Assembly (NCBI GenBank): GCA_903850505.1
Contig: CAINLT010000390.1
Coordinates: 1 to 32,000, forward strand
Origin: an uncultured Myxococcales bacterium
Lineage (GTDB): Bacteria > Myxococcota_A > UBA9042
Direction of reading: 5' to 3'
DNA length: 32,000 nucleotides
Translations under genes and position numbers: made by a program
Notes under the pieces: model-generated
Told to the model about the DNA's origin: nothing
What the model saw: the letters and a program-made list of their open reading frames with translations, nothing else
Databases searched by the model: none
In this document: positions 30,915 to 32,000 of the stretch, piece after piece
Numbering within the stretch: position 1 is the stretch's first letter
Layout: each line of letters opens with the position of its first letter

Positions 30915-32000
30915 TCAGTCTTCGTTCCAGTACACGTACTTCTGCGTCGACGTATCGAGCAGCGCCGTGATCTTCTTCACCACTTTGCCTGACGTGCCGT
31001 ACGCATCGATGCGCACGATCTTGCCGGTCGTGCCCACGTCATCCAGCATCCGCTGCTGGTTGATTTGCAGCACCTGCGTGTAGTCCTGCGGCAGCACCAT
31101 GCCCAAACGGCTGAAGAACTGCACAAAGCGCTGCGGATTGGCGAACGGCGGCGAAAACACCATCTTTTTCAACGTCCGGCAGACCTCAATGTACTGCCCC
31201 GCGATGTTCACCGGCACAAACGCGTTCTGCTGGAAGCCGCGCGCACACGCGATGTTCTCGTTGGCAGGATTCGCCAGGTTCTTGCAGATCAGCGCCTTGA
31301 TGACCTCGATGTTGGCCGTATTCACGTTCAGCTTCTCCGTCTGGTAGACGGTCACTTGCTTGCGCAACTTGCACCAGATCGCGTCGGTCATGCCGTCGAC
31401 CATCCGCACTTCTTCGTTCGTGTCGTACGGCGCGTCCTTGACCTTGCCGCCGCGCCGCGCATACGGCGAGCCTTCCGCACCTTGCGATTCCAGCAGCTTG
31501 CGCGTCGCCGGATCCACGTCCGTCTTGAGTTGGTCCGCATCCGACCAGTCAATGATGTTCAGCGCCAACTGCGCCATTTCCTTGTCCAGCTCGCCAACGT
31601 GGGTCACGCCTTCGTTGCGCTCCAGCACTTTGTACAGCGTATCGAACACCGCCTGCTTCTCGCCGAGGCTTTTGACGCGGTTCACGTTGACGCGGCCATC
31701 CTCGTCCGTGCTCGTGCAGCCGCACGTGCCGCGCTGCAAACTGGCGCCGGGGTTGCCTTTCAGGTCGACAAGCTGGATGCCCATCAGGTTCATTTCGCCG
31801 TTGCAGAACGCGTTGACGAATTCGCAGGCGTAGGCGCCCGTGTTGATCTGCGGTTTTTGCCCGCCCATCATGCTCGCGTACTTGCCGATGATGCTCTCCA
31901 CGATGTCCGTCGAGCCAATCACCAGCGCCGCCAATTCCACGGCCGCGCGCGCGTGCAGGTGCGCCTCGACTTCCGCCTCGACGTAGTTCGACGTCTTGAC
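30915..32000 (-). CDS. gspK: Type II secretion minor pseudopilin GspK, partial, with probable frameshift
   Basis: The right-edge gene lacks its N-terminus, where the prepilin cleavage site would be. The visible part has GspK hallmarks: GEMNLMGIQLVD, TDEDGRVNVNRV, LALNIIDWSDADQ, PYARRGG and TEKLNVNTANIEVIKALI (the helix-hairpin region). In GspK the protein caps the pseudopilus tip with GspI and GspJ. It also has about a dozen Cys (ACEFVNAFC, RGTCGC and others). From 31940 upward the same frame becomes Arg-rich with A/T third positions, while another frame reads VKTSNYVEAEVEAHLHAR with GC-rich third positions. A two-base loss or one-base gain in a CG run near 31941-31952 would explain this. The stop is 12 bases before gspL. 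Confidence 0.8.
   Translation of the reverse strand, partial: VKTSNYVEAEVEAHLHARAAVELAALVIGSTDIVESIIGKYASMMGGQKPQINTGAYACEFVNAFCNGEMNLMGIQLVDLKGNPGASLQRGTCGCTSTDEDGRVNVNRVKSLGEKQAVFDTLYKVLERNEGVTHVGELDKEMAQLALNIIDWSDADQLKTDVDPATRKLLESQGAEGSPYARRGGKVKDAPYDTNEEVRMVDGMTDAIWCKLRKQVTVYQTEKLNVNTANIEVIKALICKNLANPANENIACARGFQQNAFVPVNIAGQYIEVCRTLKKMVFSPPFANPQRFVQFFSRLGMVLPQDYTQVLQINQQRMLDDVGTTGKIVRIDAYGTSGKVVKKITALLDTSTQKYVYWNED

Noticed and set aside
1..32000. RNA genes, CRISPR arrays, insertion sequences and phage genes
   Set aside because: I looked for tRNA-like arms, rRNA blocks, regular short repeats and transposase or integrase motifs and saw none; a covariance-model scan would be needed to exclude small RNAs.

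Overview
The window is a high-GC bacterial chromosome segment, coding on both strands and gene-dense (no gap above about 210 bases). I infer a member of the Myxococcota/Bradymonadota group. The reasons are a Ser/Thr kinase with PEGA-domain partners, lipoproteins whose lipobox is followed by Asp/Thr/Ala-rich linkers, Cys-rich repeat lipoproteins, a type II secretion operon with a PilM-like GspL, and a BMC-T shell protein resembling those I remember from Haliangium. No rRNA, tRNA, CRISPR array, transposase or integrase was found.

Layout. (1) 1-914: the 5' end of an unknown minus-strand gene, then a lone tandem-domain microcompartment shell protein. (2) 930-6155, minus strand: a probable operon of Ser/Thr kinase, TPR/PEGA envelope protein, YkgJ-like Cys-cluster protein and an amidohydrolase-fold lipoprotein that seems to have lost most metal ligands. 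(3) 6360-10754, plus strand: a small lipoprotein, a Kelch-like lipoprotein, a PEGA membrane protein and a 7Fe-type ferredoxin. (4) 10778-11533, minus: ThiD. (5) 11627-13736, plus: an unknown four-helix membrane protein, MreC and MreD. (6) 13743-18125, minus: three exported proteins, namely a Cys-containing lipoprotein, an exported PEP-synthase/glucan-dikinase-like protein and a lipoprotein with four Cys repeats. (7) 18319-25825, plus: PBP2, a TSUP transporter, RodA, a TMTC-like glycosyltransferase with C-terminal repeats, and an HD phosphohydrolase. Several of these are coupled by overlapping stop/start codons. (8) 25829-26389, minus: a small membrane-anchored protein. (9) 26524-32000, minus: gspN, gspM, gspL and partial gspK of a type II secretion system.

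The functional core is the rod-elongation machinery (MreC, MreD, PBP2, RodA), split in two by a block of exported-protein genes on the other strand. The most unusual item is the PBP2: about 90 residues with three CPxD and three CxxC motifs, arranged like a triple zinc ribbon, sit inside its N-terminal pedestal region, which should be periplasmic and in other bacteria contacts MreC. Other notable points are a perfect 20-bp palindrome upstream of this PBP2 gene whose half-site recurs upstream of the mreC cluster, a TSUP transporter translationally coupled between PBP2 and RodA, an exported dikinase-like protein with apparently intact ATP-grasp and phosphohistidine motifs, and a probable dinucleotide-slip frameshift in gspK.
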